This document shows positions 49,690 through 61,858 of a stretch of 64,000 bases of DNA, piece by piece (the first letter of the stretch is position 1; each line of letters starts with the position of its first letter). The stretch spans positions 338,314,502-338,378,501 of the forward strand of contig NC_081414.1 of assembly GCF_030272615.1 (NCBI RefSeq), written 5' to 3'. The stretch is from Cryptomeria japonica. Lineage: Eukaryota > Streptophyta > Pinopsida > Cupressales > Cupressaceae. The notes under the pieces are model-generated. The model was given only the letters and a program-made list of their open reading frames with translations, did not search any database and was not told the DNA's origin. A program made the translations under genes and the position numbers.

Positions 49690-50510
49690 TCTCCCTTCCT
49701 CCATTCCCCATCCCTCCCTCTCGTCTTCTCTCCCGCCCTCCCTCCATACCCCACTGCAATTGTGTCTACACTTCTATAGAAGTAAGTGAATTTATTTCTT
49801 GTTTGCAACTTCCTCTTTGATTTTTATCATGTATGTTGTCCTAAGAAAATTGACTGATGGATTTGTGTGTGTATATTGAATAGGAGGAAGAAGGGTCTAA
49901 AATTGAACCACAGGTGCATTACCATGACAAACAAGGAAACCTACAGTAATATTCTTCTTGAATGTGTTTTTAATGAGCAGAGCAAATGTGGAAAATAGTG
50001 TCAACAAAGCAAAATGATGAGTCAGACTACCTGCAATATGTTTTTCAGAAGGAAACAACTGGTAGGAAGAGAAAGAGGGAGAGTAACATAGGTGATGTCA
50101 CAGAGAATGATAGTGGTGGGTATGCGAGAGTTCCCATGTTGTTACACAACGCCTGTCATCTTAAAAAATTGGACTTTGTTGTAAGCATGGTAGTGGTAGT
50201 ATATGCTAATCATCACTTGTCAAAAGGCCTGGAAGGGTACATACCCATGAAAGAAATCAAGTGTGTAATTCCTATAGTCATAATCGAGATCAATCCTATA
50301 GCCTTGCAAATTTAAGAGCATCATATGTTTTAGAAAGGCAGTACTCTTAGGGTTAGGTCAAGCTCTTACACTTGCTTTTTAGTGAAGCCTCATTGTTTGT
50401 TTGCCTGGAGTCTCTCTTATGCTGACAATGGTCTAACTTAGCTATATCAAAACTAAACTATCGATGTTCTATTGTATGATGTTCTATTCATAACTTTAAA
50501 TAATATATCA
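49491..50510. other. Spacer with a TC tract and an uncertain open frame
   Basis: It has TATA-rich sequence, a (TC)n tract at about 49657-49687, and a 109-codon plus-strand frame (49986-50315) beginning MWKIVSTKQNDESDYLQYVF that I do not recognise. The phrase CCCACTGCAATTGTGTCTAC at about 49750, with its AGAAGTAAGTGAATTT continuation, recurs at 52833-52890, showing a duplicated segment. Confidence 0.45.
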
Positions 50511-50514
50511 TTTT

Positions 50515-51285
50515 ATTAGCCCACCATATGACCCCGTAGGTGTCATTAGTGGTCATATTGTTTCCTAAGAGGTCATATGGTGTCCTATGACCCCTTAGGA
50601 CACCATATGACCCCTTAAGACACCATACAACCCATAACGACACCATATGGTGTCCTAAGGGGTCATAGGATGCAATATGACCCTCAAGACACCATATGAC
50701 CCATAACAAACCATATGGTGTCCTAAAGGGTCATATGGTATTCTATGACTCCTTAGGACACTATTTGGTGTCGTTATAGGTCCTATGGTATGCTAAGGGA
50801 TCATATAGTTTCTTATGACCCCTTAGATGTTGTTAGGGATCATATTGCGTTCTAAGGGTCATATGGTGTCCTATGACCCCTTAGGACACCATATGGTGTC
50901 GTTATGTGTCTTATGGTGTCTTATGACCCCTAGGACACCTTATGACCCCTTAGGACCTCATATGGTGTTGTTAGGGGTCATATGGTGTCCTAAGGGGTCA
51001 TATGGTCTCCTACAACCCCTTAGGACACCATTTGACCCCTTAGGATTTCATATGGTGTCGTTATGGGTCATATGGTGTCCTAAGAGGTCATATAGTGTTC
51101 TATGACCCCTTAGGACACCATTTGGTGTCATTATGGGTCGTATGGTGTGCTAAGGGGTCATACGGTGTCTTATGACCCCTTGAGACTCCATATGACCTCT
51201 TATGTGTCGTTATGGGTCATATGGTGTCCTATGACCCCTTAGGACACATGCATGGATCCCTAGGATACCATATGACCCTAGAGAG
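50515..51285. repeat. Palindromic minisatellite, GGTGTCCTAAGGGGTCATAT type
   Basis: About 770 bp of imperfect ~20-base units that occur in both orientations. GGTGTCCTAAGGGGTCATAT and its complement ATATGACCCCTTAGGACACC alternate irregularly, often meeting at CATATG. The region can fold on itself at many positions. Frames through it are not coding. Confidence 0.93.
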
Positions 51286-51466
51286 GGAGAGAGGGGGAGG
51301 AGAGGGATGGAATGGGAGAGAGATACACCTAAGAGAGGAGGATAGTGAGATAGATAGATAGAGACTGAGAGGGAGAGACAAGAGATAAATGAGAGAAAGA
51401 GAGATGGAGAGAGAGAGGGAAATAGAGGGAGAGATATAGATATAGAGCGACATAGAGAAGGGGACT

Positions 51467-51555
<89 letters not shown>

Positions 51556-52094
51556 CTAAGAGGTGAATAGAGGGATTGTGAGAGAAAGAGAGACCTAAGA
51601 GGTGGAGGGAGGGAAGGAGAGAGAGGGTGTGAGATAGAGAAAGTCTAAGTGAGATGGAGGAAGGGATGGAATGAGAGTACAAGAGACTAGAGAGAGAGAG
51701 GTGCGAAGAGAGGGAGAGAGGGAGAGAGTGAGAAAGAGAGGTAATTAGAAAGGGAGAGAGGGAGGGGAGGAGAGAGGGAGAGAGTGAGAAAGAGAGGTTA
51801 TTAGAAAGGGAGAGAGGGAGGGGAGGAGAGAGGGAGAGAGTGAGAAAGAGAGGTAATTAGAAAGGGAGAGAGGGAGGGGAGGAGAGAGGGAGAGAATGAG
51901 AGAGAGAGATACACATGAGAGAAGGGGAGAGTGAGATAGAGAGATAGAGGATGAGAGGAAGAGACTTTAGAGATAAAGAATGGGGGAGAGAGAGAGACTT
52001 AAGTGAAAAATAAAGACTTGATTCTCTCCCCTTCTCTCTTCCTCCATACCCCTTATTCTCTCCCTCCCTCCCCTCTCCTTATCTCTCCCTCCCC

Positions 52095-52153
<59 letters not shown>

Positions 52154-52240
52154 TCTTCTCTCCCTGCCCCCTCCCTCCCTCCCTCTTCCTCTCCCTCTCT
52201 CTCTCTTCCCTCCCTCTACCTATCTCTCCTTATCTCCCCT

Positions 52241-52315
<75 letters not shown>

Positions 52316-52490
52316 TCTCCCTCTGTCTCTGTCTCCCCCTCCCCTCTCTCTTCCTCTCCCTCTCTCCCCTTCTCCCTTCCTCCATACCTCTTCTTCTCTC
52401 TCTCCCTCCCTCCCTCCCCCCCTCCTTCTCTCTCCCTCCCCCCTTCTCTCTCTCCCTGTCTCCCTCCCTCCCTTTTCCTTCACATTTTCT
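51286..52490. repeat. GA-rich tract that switches to a CT-rich tract
   Basis: 51286-52015 is almost pure purine on the plus strand. It contains a (GA)n run at about 51470-51550 and three tandem copies of a ~72-bp unit containing GAAAGAGAGGTAATTAGAAA (about 51710-51900). At 52018 composition flips to pyrimidine, with (CT)n runs at about 52098-52151 and 52245-52312, continuing to 52490. The two halves are thus imperfect inverted repeats of each other. Confidence 0.93.
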
Positions 52491-52514
52491 TTACTACAAA
52501 TAGCTCATATCGAG

Positions 52515-52770
52515 TACTGAGCCTATTAGTTTGCTGCCCTGCCATAACATTTTTAAGGCATAGGAGCGTGTACACGTTACTTATTACTTGTAAGAGCGTA
52601 CAAGGTACTGAGCCTATTAGTTCCCTGCCCTGCCATAACATTTTTAAAGCGTAGGAGCATGTACACGCTAATTATTAGTACATGGTGGAAAAAAAATACC
52701 TTTGGGCTTGCCAACATTTTAGGGACTAATAGCGTGCACACGGTTATTAATATAGTGTGTACGGGGTACT
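52515..52770. repeat. ~101-bp tandem duplication with GTAC words
   Basis: TACTGAGCCTATTAGTT.. at 52515 recurs at 52616, followed in both by CCCTGCCATAACATTTTTAA and a GTGTACACG(C/T)TA word. It then reads GTGTGTACGGGGTACTTA at about 52756, matching 49353. This links the region to the palindrome cluster at 49340. Confidence 0.82.
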
Positions 52771-53063
52771 TAGACATATTTTTATTTGTCCAAGAGCCTC
52801 AACGACCTCAAAGTTTTGAGGTCGTTGAAGGCCCCACTGCAACTGTGTCTGCACTTCTATCACTATTTTATACATAGAAGTAAGTGAATTTTTTATTTTT
52901 GCATGATTTCAAATGATTGAATTGTTGTTCTTATTAGTTTTGTCAATATTATTGTGATTGTTTAATAGTTTTGATTCAAAAAAATAATGATAAGATGCAT
53001 ATTTATGGTTATTTGTTTGTTTATTAACTTTTGTTTATATATATATGTAATATGATTCTATTT

Positions 53064-55975
53064 AGGACAACCAGTATCAACCATGGGAAAGAACAAGCAA
53101 GGAACGATGGAACAACGAGAGGTTGAAAAGGAATGAAAAGGCAGTGTATGAAGACATTACGTGACATATGAACAATGAGAGAAGAAGGTATGCCATCCTC
53201 AACATCTCAATTCGATTTACCAAACGAACATAATGCACCTAATGCAATTGAAGAAGAGAGGTGCATTTGAAGAAGAGACATTTGATTTACCATATGAACC
53301 TAATGCAATTGAAGAAGATACCACATTGAATAATAAAATAAATGATGAACATGCACCTTCTCTATTTGATGAATTGAATGTACACAATGCATCGATGTTA
53401 AAACCTCCTAGAATCATTTGTAGGAAACCAAAGTATCTAATTGACATTGATGAGAATATATTGAAGCCAATGCCTGATAAAATGAATGAACGAACTTGTA
53501 GGAGAATGGTTAAAAGAATATGGCAAAACTATTTTGAAAACTTATATCAAACCGCAAGATGTCAATTAATTGTTCAAATGATTAAAAATTTGAATTTTAG
53601 AGAGACAATGAAAATTCTAGGCCTAAGATCATCTGAAAGTAATAGTGAAAGAACTATTGTGAGAAATCTATTTGATGCATATCAAGCTATTGGTTCAAAA
53701 TCACGTACTAAAGATTCTAATTCTACTCAACGTGTCATTACATCAACCATAATGAACAAGAAAATAAAAAAAGATCATTTGATAAGCAAAACAAGTAAGT
53801 CATTAAACGTTAGTAGAACAACATTAAGTAAAACATTACAGAGGCGAGAAAAAATAGAGGAACCTAACAATAATTCTCTTTGGGCATTCTCGGGTAGACT
53901 ACCATGCAAAGACAATGTTGTTGTTGATGCATTGAGAACATTAATTGAAAATTTTAACACAAGAGTTTCACCCAACCAAAGAGATTTTGTTAGAAGGTGA
54001 ATCGGGTCTACAAATCGTGAGCCACATGCCACACTATTTGGATATGACTCAAACAAAATTTTATGAAAGATTCCTTCAAAAGTTTCTTCAAATAAGAATT
54101 TCTCAAAGATTTTTTGAAATGGCAAAATCTTTTTATATTAAGATTAATCATGTACGCACCATGTGTTGTTGTAGGATGCATATTGAATTTTCCATGCACT
54201 ATGATATTTTTTCGTCATATTGTTTTACTTTGCACACTAACGATGTTTTGCAAGAATGCAATATACAAGCACCTCCTAAGTCAATAAGAGAATTTATTTC
54301 AATTGTGCTATGTAATAGATACGATGGTTGCATATATTATAAGATGTCTTGTTTGGAAGGTTTTTGTGATATATGTGGTGGTTTGCAACATTTACCAAGA
54401 TGTGTACATTTGGAGAGAACACATGAAATTGGTAGGAAACTAGTTTCTTTTGGAAAATACAAGACAGTCACATATGGAGTTAAAGATGGAAAAAATTTGA
54501 AGAGATGTGAGTTAGTGAAAAATGATATATGTGTAGCTGAATTTATGAAAATGTTTCAAGAGAAACTAGTTTATGAATACATAATGCATACACATAGAGC
54601 TCGATGGTTAGATGAGCAATTCAAGTTATGTAAGGACGCATTTCCTCTTGGCACCATTGTCTCTATCGTTGATTTTGCTAAAAATTATACACTACATCCT
54701 CAAAATGAAGTGCAATCTATGTATTATCATTCTACACAAGTTTCTATTTTTGTACACAGAATTCAAGCATGCAGATGATATCACAGAAGAGGATAGAAAG
54801 GTTGTAAGAGAGTATCACTTCTACATAAGTGATGATCGTACTCATTCATTGGAGTTTGTACAAGGATTCTTTAAAGTTTTCTACGATAGTTTAAGGGAAA
54901 GGAACATATGATACAAATGACACTTAATATGGTCAGATAATTGCACCACACAATTCAAGAATGCAAGGATGTTTTATTGGTTGACAAGGATGCATATGAC
55001 AAGAGGTGTACAACATTTTTGGAATTTCACTAAGGCTGGACATGGTAAGGGAGAGCACGATGGTGCAGGAGCATGTGTAAAAAGAGCCCTAGCTAGAGAA
55101 GAATTGAAGTACGAAGGTGGTGCTGAGTTGATATGTGCATAAACAATTGTGAGATGGAGTAAATCTACGATGGGTCCAGATAATCCAGGTATGTCAATGT
55201 TTCATAGATATTTTTGGTTGATCATTGAATCTAACATTGAAGACTATCTAGATTATTGTATAGTTGTAGGATCGAGTGACATGCACTCATTTATGAGTTC
55301 AAATGCAAGTTCACTAGTAGTTTATACAAGACAGATGGTATGTGTTTGCTCTTCATGCATGTATTGTTTGTGGGAAGAATGTGAATCACAAGAGTGGGTT
55401 GACAAATGGTCTTGCAGACTGTTGGTTCCCATTGATACATATCAAATTCCCAAAGCACTACAATTGAGCTAGATGGAAACATCAGTGGATTTTGACCATG
55501 TATCCGACCTAGTGGATTTATGTGATTTTTTGAGTTAATTTTTTTGCAAGTGTACTTTTTGGTTCATTTTGTTGTACATCATACTTTATTTTTGGTATTA
55601 ATTATCACTTTATAAAATGCAGGTCATGCGTATGCAGTTGTTGCAGAAGAGAACAATAAAGAAGGAAAAAATTACTATTTGTGTCGTTGTGTTGAGCCTA
55701 AAAGAAATTTGACAACCACAATCATTGATGGAGAGGGTATTGAGTACCCAATAGGGTCTATTGTCATGACAGGAGCATGGCTTAAGATATACCCTATCAA
55801 GAATTCCGATGTTTGGTTGTTCGAGGACTTTGAAACACATAGACACATTCTTCATTTCTCTAACCTTTTTGTTGCAACAAATATTCATTTGATGAAGTAT
55901 CGTGGTAGACCTCATAACAAGATTTTATGGAAAGTTCGTGAATCTGACCATGAGGCAATACTTGACACAATATAG
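53064..55975 (+). pseudogene. DDE-type transposase-like gene of unassigned family, broken
   Basis: Four open segments in shifting frames form one conceptual protein. The probable first codons follow an AG at 53063-53064 (DNQYQPWERTSKERW). 53233-54000 covers an N-terminal region with SERTIVRNLFDAYQ and a helix-rich middle. 53945-54778 has a Cys/His cluster (CDICGGLQHLPRCVH) and FPLGTIVSIVDFAKNYT. 54780-55472 contains ISDDRTHS, WSDNCTTQFKNARMFYW and GHGKGEHDGAGACVKRAL. After an intron ending ATGCAG at 55622, the segment 55623-55975 follows. The three acidic motifs (Asp at 54671, 54936 and 55059) suggest an RNase H-fold nuclease. I recall a similar DF.ENY / SD.C..Q.KN / HGKG..DG.G..VKR pattern in uncharacterised eukaryotic proteins but cannot name a superfamily. 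At least two frameshifts and stops (for example TGA at 54909-54911) make it a pseudogene. Confidence 0.65.
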
Positions 55976-56071
55976 GTTAGAGCTGATCTTGAAGGCTCAC
56001 TTGATTGATTCTACGGTTCAGAGTAGAATGATTTTGAGAATTTTGTATATATCATCGATGAATTGTTCTAT

Positions 56072-56335
56072 ATTCATTTTTTGTATATATAAATGCCCAT
56101 GAGCTGATTTTTACATGTTTAGGGGCATAATTTTGTATATTTAAATGGCAATGAGTTGATTTGCACATATGTAGATGCCAAATTTTGTATATTAAAATGG
56201 TGATGAGCTGAATCACACATATTGTAATGCCAAATTTTATATAAAATCCCATGAGATGATTTATAAGACATTTTTTTTGTATATTCAAATAGCCACGAGC
56301 TGATTTGACCATATTTAGAGGCAAATTTTTTAATA
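56072..56335. repeat. ~56-bp tandem repeat
   Basis: Four to five imperfect units. Each combines TTTTGTATAT(T/A)(T/A)AAATGG with a C(A)ATGAGCTGATTTGCACAT-like phrase. It lies between the transposase-like gene and the 358-bp array. Confidence 0.8.
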
Positions 56336-56547
56336 ATATGTGACAATATTTTGTGACTATTTTTTGTGTCTATGTTTTGTGACTATGTTTTGAGTTTATG
56401 TGATGTGATAAGGTCAATCATGAGCATTATTGATTCTTTTATAATCATGAAAAATTATTTGAGTCATTATCGGGTCATAAGAGTCATAAATTGAGTCTAG
56501 ATACAATAAGAGCAAAAATTGTCATTATTGTCAAAAAAGTTATCAAG

Positions 56548-59182
56548 CAACTTGTACATCGCGTCGGTAGGGTATGACTCTCGATGTTCTGATGCTTTGG
56601 GATGTACGAGAGGAGCATTCCTAGTGTAAATATGCTCACTCAGACGCGCTCGTAACGTCGGTTTGTGCACACGATGAACCGAATCAATTTTATTGTATCC
56701 TGCAACTTTGCATTGCATGCAACTGACGGTTTTTGTAAGAGGCAAAAAAATGCTACCAATTGAAAATGGCTCTGAGTCCTCAAAAACTGAGATAGACCAT
56801 TGTAGAAGAGCCTCACGTGACCCATAGGTTCAAATGGATCGATCATATGTGTCATGGATTGGAAGAAACAGTCCATCAAAGTTTGACAATTTTTTGGACA
56901 CAGGGCACTTGAGAGATCGCCCCGATAGGGTATGACTACCGACGTTCCAACGCTTTGAGACACACAAGAGGAGCATGCCTAGCATAAACTTGTCCACCCG
57001 AACACACTCATGATGTTGATTTGTGCACATGGCAAACCGAATCAATTCTAGCCTATCCTGCAACTTTGCATTGCATGCAACTAACAGTTTTTACAATAGG
57101 CAAAAAAATGCTAGCAATTGAAAATGGCTCTGAGTCATAAAAAACCGAGATAGGTCATTGTAGAGGAGCCTCATGCGACCCCATAGGTTCAAACGGATCG
57201 ATCATATATGTCTTGGATTGGAAGAAACAGTTTGTCAAAGTTTGACAATTTTTGGACTCAAGGCACTTGAGAGATCACACTGGTAGGGTATGACTCTCGA
57301 CGTTCCGATGCTTTGGGATGTATGAGAGGAGCATTCCTAGCATAAAACTGCCCACTCGAACGTGCTCGTGACGTCGGTTTGTGCAAATGACAAACCAAAT
57401 CAATTCTAGCCTATCGTGCAACTTTGCATTGCATGTAATTGACAGTTTTTGCAGCAGACAAAAAAATGCTACCAATTGAAAATGGATCCAATTCGTCAAA
57501 AAATGAGATAGACCATTGTAGATGAGCCTCACACAACCCCATGGGTTCAAATGGATTGATCATATGTGTCCTGGATTGGAAGAAACAGTCCGTCAAAGTT
57601 TGACAATTTTTTGGACTTAGGGCACTTGAGAGATCGCGCCAGTAGGGTATGACTTGACGTTTTGACGCTTTGGGATGCACGAAAGGAGCATGCCTAGCGT
57701 AAACCTGCCCACCCAGATGCGCTCGTGATGTTGGTTTGTGCACACGATGAACTGAATCAATTCTAGCCTATCTTGCAACTTTGCATTGCATGCAACTGAC
57801 GATTTTTGCAACAAGCGAAAAAATGCTACCAATTGAAAATGACTTAAAGTTGTCAAAAATAGAGATAGGCCATTGTAGAGGAGCCTCATGCGACCCCACA
57901 AGTTCAAATAGATTGATCATATGTGTCATGGATTGGAAGAAACAATCTGTCAAAGTTTGACAATTTTTTGGATTTAGGGCACTTGAGAGATCTTGCCGGT
58001 AGGGTATGACTCTCGACGTTCTGACACTTTGGGATGCATGAGATGAGCATGCCTAGCATAAACCTGCCCACCTGGACGCGCCCGTGATGTCAGTTTGTGT
58101 ACACGATGAACCGAATCAATTCTAGCCTATCCTGCAACTTTGCATTGCATGCAACTGACGGTGTTTGCAACATGCAAAAAAATGCTACCAATTGAAAATG
58201 GCTCCAAGTCGTCAAAAACTGAGATAGAACATTGTAGAGGAGCCTCACACGACCCCATAGGTTCAAACAGATTGATCATATGTGTCATGGATTGAAAGAA
58301 ACAGTCCGTCAAAGTTTGACAATTTTTTGGACTTAGGGCACTTGAGAGATCATGCTGGTAGGGCATGACTCTCGACGTTCCGATGCTTTGGGAAGCACGA
58401 GAGGAGAATGCCTAGCATAAACCTGCCCACCTGGATGCGCTCGTGATGTCGGTTTGTGCACATGATAAACTGAATCAATTCTAGCCTATCTTGCAACTTT
58501 GCATTGCATGCAACTGATGATTTTTGTAGCAGGCGAAAAAATGCTACCAATTGAAAATGGCTCCAAGTCGTCAAAAATCGAGATAAGCCATTGTAGAGGA
58601 GCCTCATGCGATCCCATAGGTTCAAATAGATTGATCATATGTGTCATGGATTGAAAGAAACAGTCTATCAAAGTTTGATAATTTTTTGGACTTAGGGCAC
58701 TTGAGAGATCACGCTGGTAGGGTATGACTCTTGACGTTCTGACGCTTTGGGATGCACAAGAGGAGCATGCCTAACATAAACTTGCCCACCTGGATGCACT
58801 CATGACGTCAATTTGTGCACACGATGAACCAAATCAATTCTAGCCTATCGTGCAACTTTGCATTGCATGCAATTGACGGTGTTTGCAACATGCAAAAAAA
58901 TGCTACCAATTGAAAATTGCTCCAAGTCGTCAAAAACCAAGATAGGCCATTGTAGAGGAGCCTCACACGACCCCACAGGTTCAAAAAAATCGATCATATG
59001 TGTCCTAGATTGAAAGAAACAGTTTGTCAAAGTTTGATAATTTTTTGGACCCAGGACACTTGAGATATCATGCCAGTAGGGTATGACTCTCAACATTCCG
59101 ACGCTTTGGGATGCACGAGAGGAGCATGCCTAGAGTAAACCTGCCCACCCGGATGTGCTCGTGATGTCTGTTTGTGCACATG
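56548..59182. repeat. ~358-bp satellite array, about 7.3 units
   Basis: The phrase TGCAACTTTGCATTGCATGC starts at 56701, 57059, 57417, 57774, 58133, 58492 and 58851, giving a steady period of 357-359 bp. GGTAGGGTATGACT recurs eight times with the same spacing. Units differ by scattered substitutions with many C/T and G/A changes at CG sites. Minus-strand frames of 60-110 codons recur in each unit, only because the unit repeats. Confidence 0.96.
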
Positions 59183-59871
59183 AAAACCAAAATTTGACCA
59201 TTGTGAACGTGAGGGTGCTCTCGCACCACACACATATTGTTGTTTATATTCATATTGTTGATTACATAGACAAATATTCATTTAAATTTATAAAAGGGCA
59301 ACCACCAAATACGACGAATACACAATAATGAACCGAATAGAAGGAAAGCTAGATATTCTTTTACATCTCAATTTCCTTGGAATCTCTAGGTATTATTTAA
59401 AATAAGATACAATCATTTCTTTTGATATTTGTGATATTTTCCTCCTTTTTCTTATCATAATTGAAATATAGTCTATTAACCTTTTTCTCTACCATTTCTT
59501 CTCATGATAGTTGGTTAGTAGGTGTGGTTTTAATGCCACAATTGGGTACATACATTTTGGGTTTGAAGGAGGAGAAAAAAGTGACTTGTCAATCGGCTAC
59601 AAATTTTACCTTTACAAGCCAAGCCAAGGCCAACACATCACAATATGAGCTCTTTGTTTCAACATTAGAGCATTTACTCAAAGATCCTCTTTGAAGCCAT
59701 TTATAAAACAACTTCTACCCAGTGAGGCCATGGGTCTATTCACCTTGATTAGGGGAGGATATGTCATAATACCAATGAATAACCTTGTTTGATTTATATA
59801 TGTTTGTTATCAATTGTGTCACATGCTTTATTAGAATTGAGAGATTTTTTTAGTGTTCTCGTTGGAGTAAT
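59183..59871. other. Spacer, with a possible gypsy RNase H trace
   Basis: The array ends at 59182 and unrelated sequence follows, including GGGTGCTCTCGCACC. A 77-codon frame at 59461-59694 has GVVLMPQLGTYI and ANTSQYELFVSTLEHLL, which weakly resembles the RNase H region of Ty3/gypsy elements (GVVL.SP.GT..., ATN..AEYEAL..GL). This is too short and diverged to be sure. Confidence 0.3.
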
Positions 59872-60118
59872 TGTTAGTGTAAATAGTGTCATTACCTAAC
59901 TAGTTAGTTGTTAACACTTACTAGATTGACCAATTCACACATAAGTTTAAGTTTATTTAGATATTTTAGTATTTTATCCCACTTCATTTAGTCAAAACAC
60001 ATGTTATTTCTTATATATTTACCACTTGTTTACACACTTGTCAAATGTCTTTGATAGCGACTTATCTACCTCATCTAGCTTGCTTATCTGACTAATCCCA
60101 ACATATTATCAGAACTAA
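59872..60118 (+). mobile_element. Possible short copia LTR with decayed PBS
   Basis: The 232-bp segment TGTTAGTGTAAATAGTG ... TAATCCCAACA has TG...CA ends. It is followed at once by TATTATCAGAACTA, which is close to the initiator Met-tRNA site TGGTATCAGAGC. No coding interior or second LTR was found. Confidence 0.4.
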
Positions 60119-61009
60119 ATTAACAAATTCCTCCCAAATCTGCACCTAACCTAGTCAAGAGTTTGAGTGCATTCAATTTACATTTTGTTGTGAGTAATCG
60201 GATCTCTGTTTGAGTTTTGGCCGAGTTATATCCATTGTGAACCGTTGGTTTTGTGAGAGGAAAATTTCTTGTGTAGGCATGCATAAAGGTGGAGAAAAAT
60301 CAGCTTTTTGCTAATTTGTGTTTTTTTGTTGCTTGAAGTATTATTATAACACTATTCTGGGTATCTATAGGCGGTGCATTTATTCCCACCAATCTCGTGG
60401 CTGGTCTCTCTCCGGCAAGTCATTTGGGCTGTATTCAACAGATTGATAGTTTTGACTGAATTGAAGGAAGCCGTGCCTTGAATGGGAATTTGTAGCGTAT
60501 GCCACCTTATCTGCCACCTCAATGACATCCACGTAGTCTACACGCCAAAAACGACCCTTTTTGGGTACAACCACCTTCCAAATGTTTTGTCTTGACGACG
60601 TCTCTCTCCACCCTTTTTGGGTACAACCACCTTCCAAATGTTTTGTCTTGACGACGTCTCTCTCCACCTTACTTGGTCAAAAGATTTCGACCAACAATCC
60701 CCCACGCAGCCTGCCAAAGACCATGTGATCAGATTTAGTGTGAAAGACTGAGTCAATACCTGCCAAGGGAGTGATAGATGGCACGTCTACCCAGCCCCCA
60801 AAATTGCACCCATCATCTATGATGGTCATGATGTATAAAGCCATGGATAACTGCCATTCAATCGTTGATTTTGTCCTAATGGATAGTTACTTTTGATTTT
60901 TGTCCTAGTGGGAATGCCCATCTCGTGCAAGATAAAAACGTGAAATTTAAAATTTGCCGCTTCAGAAACTATTTCATAAAAGAAACTTACAAATGAAATG
61001 CAATATTAA
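60119..61009. other. Unassigned spacer
   Basis: It has somewhat higher GC than its surroundings at 60370-60830, but no gene that I can support. A perfect 56-bp tandem duplication inside it is listed separately. Confidence 0.45.
60555..60666. repeat. 56-bp perfect tandem duplication
   Basis: 60555-60610 and 60611-60666 are identical (CCCTTTTTGGGTACAACCAC ... CTCTCTCCA). The identity points to a recent event or an assembly artefact. Confidence 0.97.
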
Positions 61010-61858
61010 GATCTATGTAAGTTTGGAAATATTAATATAAAATATTTAATATTAATGTAAGTAAAAAATGTAAAGTTAAATATGAAATACTAAATAAAAA
61101 GATATAGAATGGAAAAATATAAAACATAATGTAAATTGTCCAATTTAAGTAAATATCAAATATAAGAGATAACATTATTTTTAATAAAATTGGTCTTTAT
61201 AATTATTAAAAAAAACTAAAATTAAAAATGAATAAAAAATGGAATAGAAACAATAAAATTTCATGTTAAATACTAGATCTACAATATAAATATAGAGCTA
61301 AAAAATAGTAAAAAATAAAATAAAAAAATAATAAAAGTTATTCTAATTAAAATATGTAAATATAATACACATAATTTAAAAAAATATATATCTATAAATA
61401 TATATAATTGAAAACATAAAAGTAAAAATACAAATTATAAAAATAGAGATCAACAACTTTTTATAAAGCTAACAAAATTAAGTATAATATTACTTGATAT
61501 TATAGATTTGCAAGTGTACTATATAGGATATGTAGTCATGAATAAAATTAATTTGATTGTTAATTATCAAATATCAAATCATTTATCATTTATAGCATGT
61601 AATTGTATAAAAGTATTTTAGAAATACAACATTATTTATTATAAATTAATTATATTTCTTAACTGCATATTTTACTAATATTTTGTATTGTAATGAATAA
61701 AAATAATAATTTTAAATATTTATTAGCTTAATAAATTTATTATTTATCATTAAAATTTTAATTATTATTTTCATTAATATTTATTATTAAGAGAAAATGA
61801 AACTAAAAAAATAGGATATATACATCTACAAGCTTTTGGATCAATTGTTGGATCTTAG
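61010..61858. other. Extremely AT-rich spacer
   Basis: About 850 bp, mostly A and T, with runs such as AAAATAATAAAAG. No gene, no clear repeat unit. Confidence 0.6.

Noticed and set aside
49986-50315. 109-codon plus-strand frame as a host gene
   Set aside because: Has some protein-like character, but no recognised motif, no splice partners and no conservation evidence. Kept only as a note in the spacer entry.
51229-52503. Ser/Leu-rich and Arg/Glu-rich frames at 51229-51682 and 52003-52503
   Set aside because: Direct translation of GA/CT simple repeats.
56497-59281. Repeated minus-strand frames of 60-110 codons with similar products
   Set aside because: They are the same frame seen once per 358-bp satellite unit, with many substitutions and no start or domain logic.
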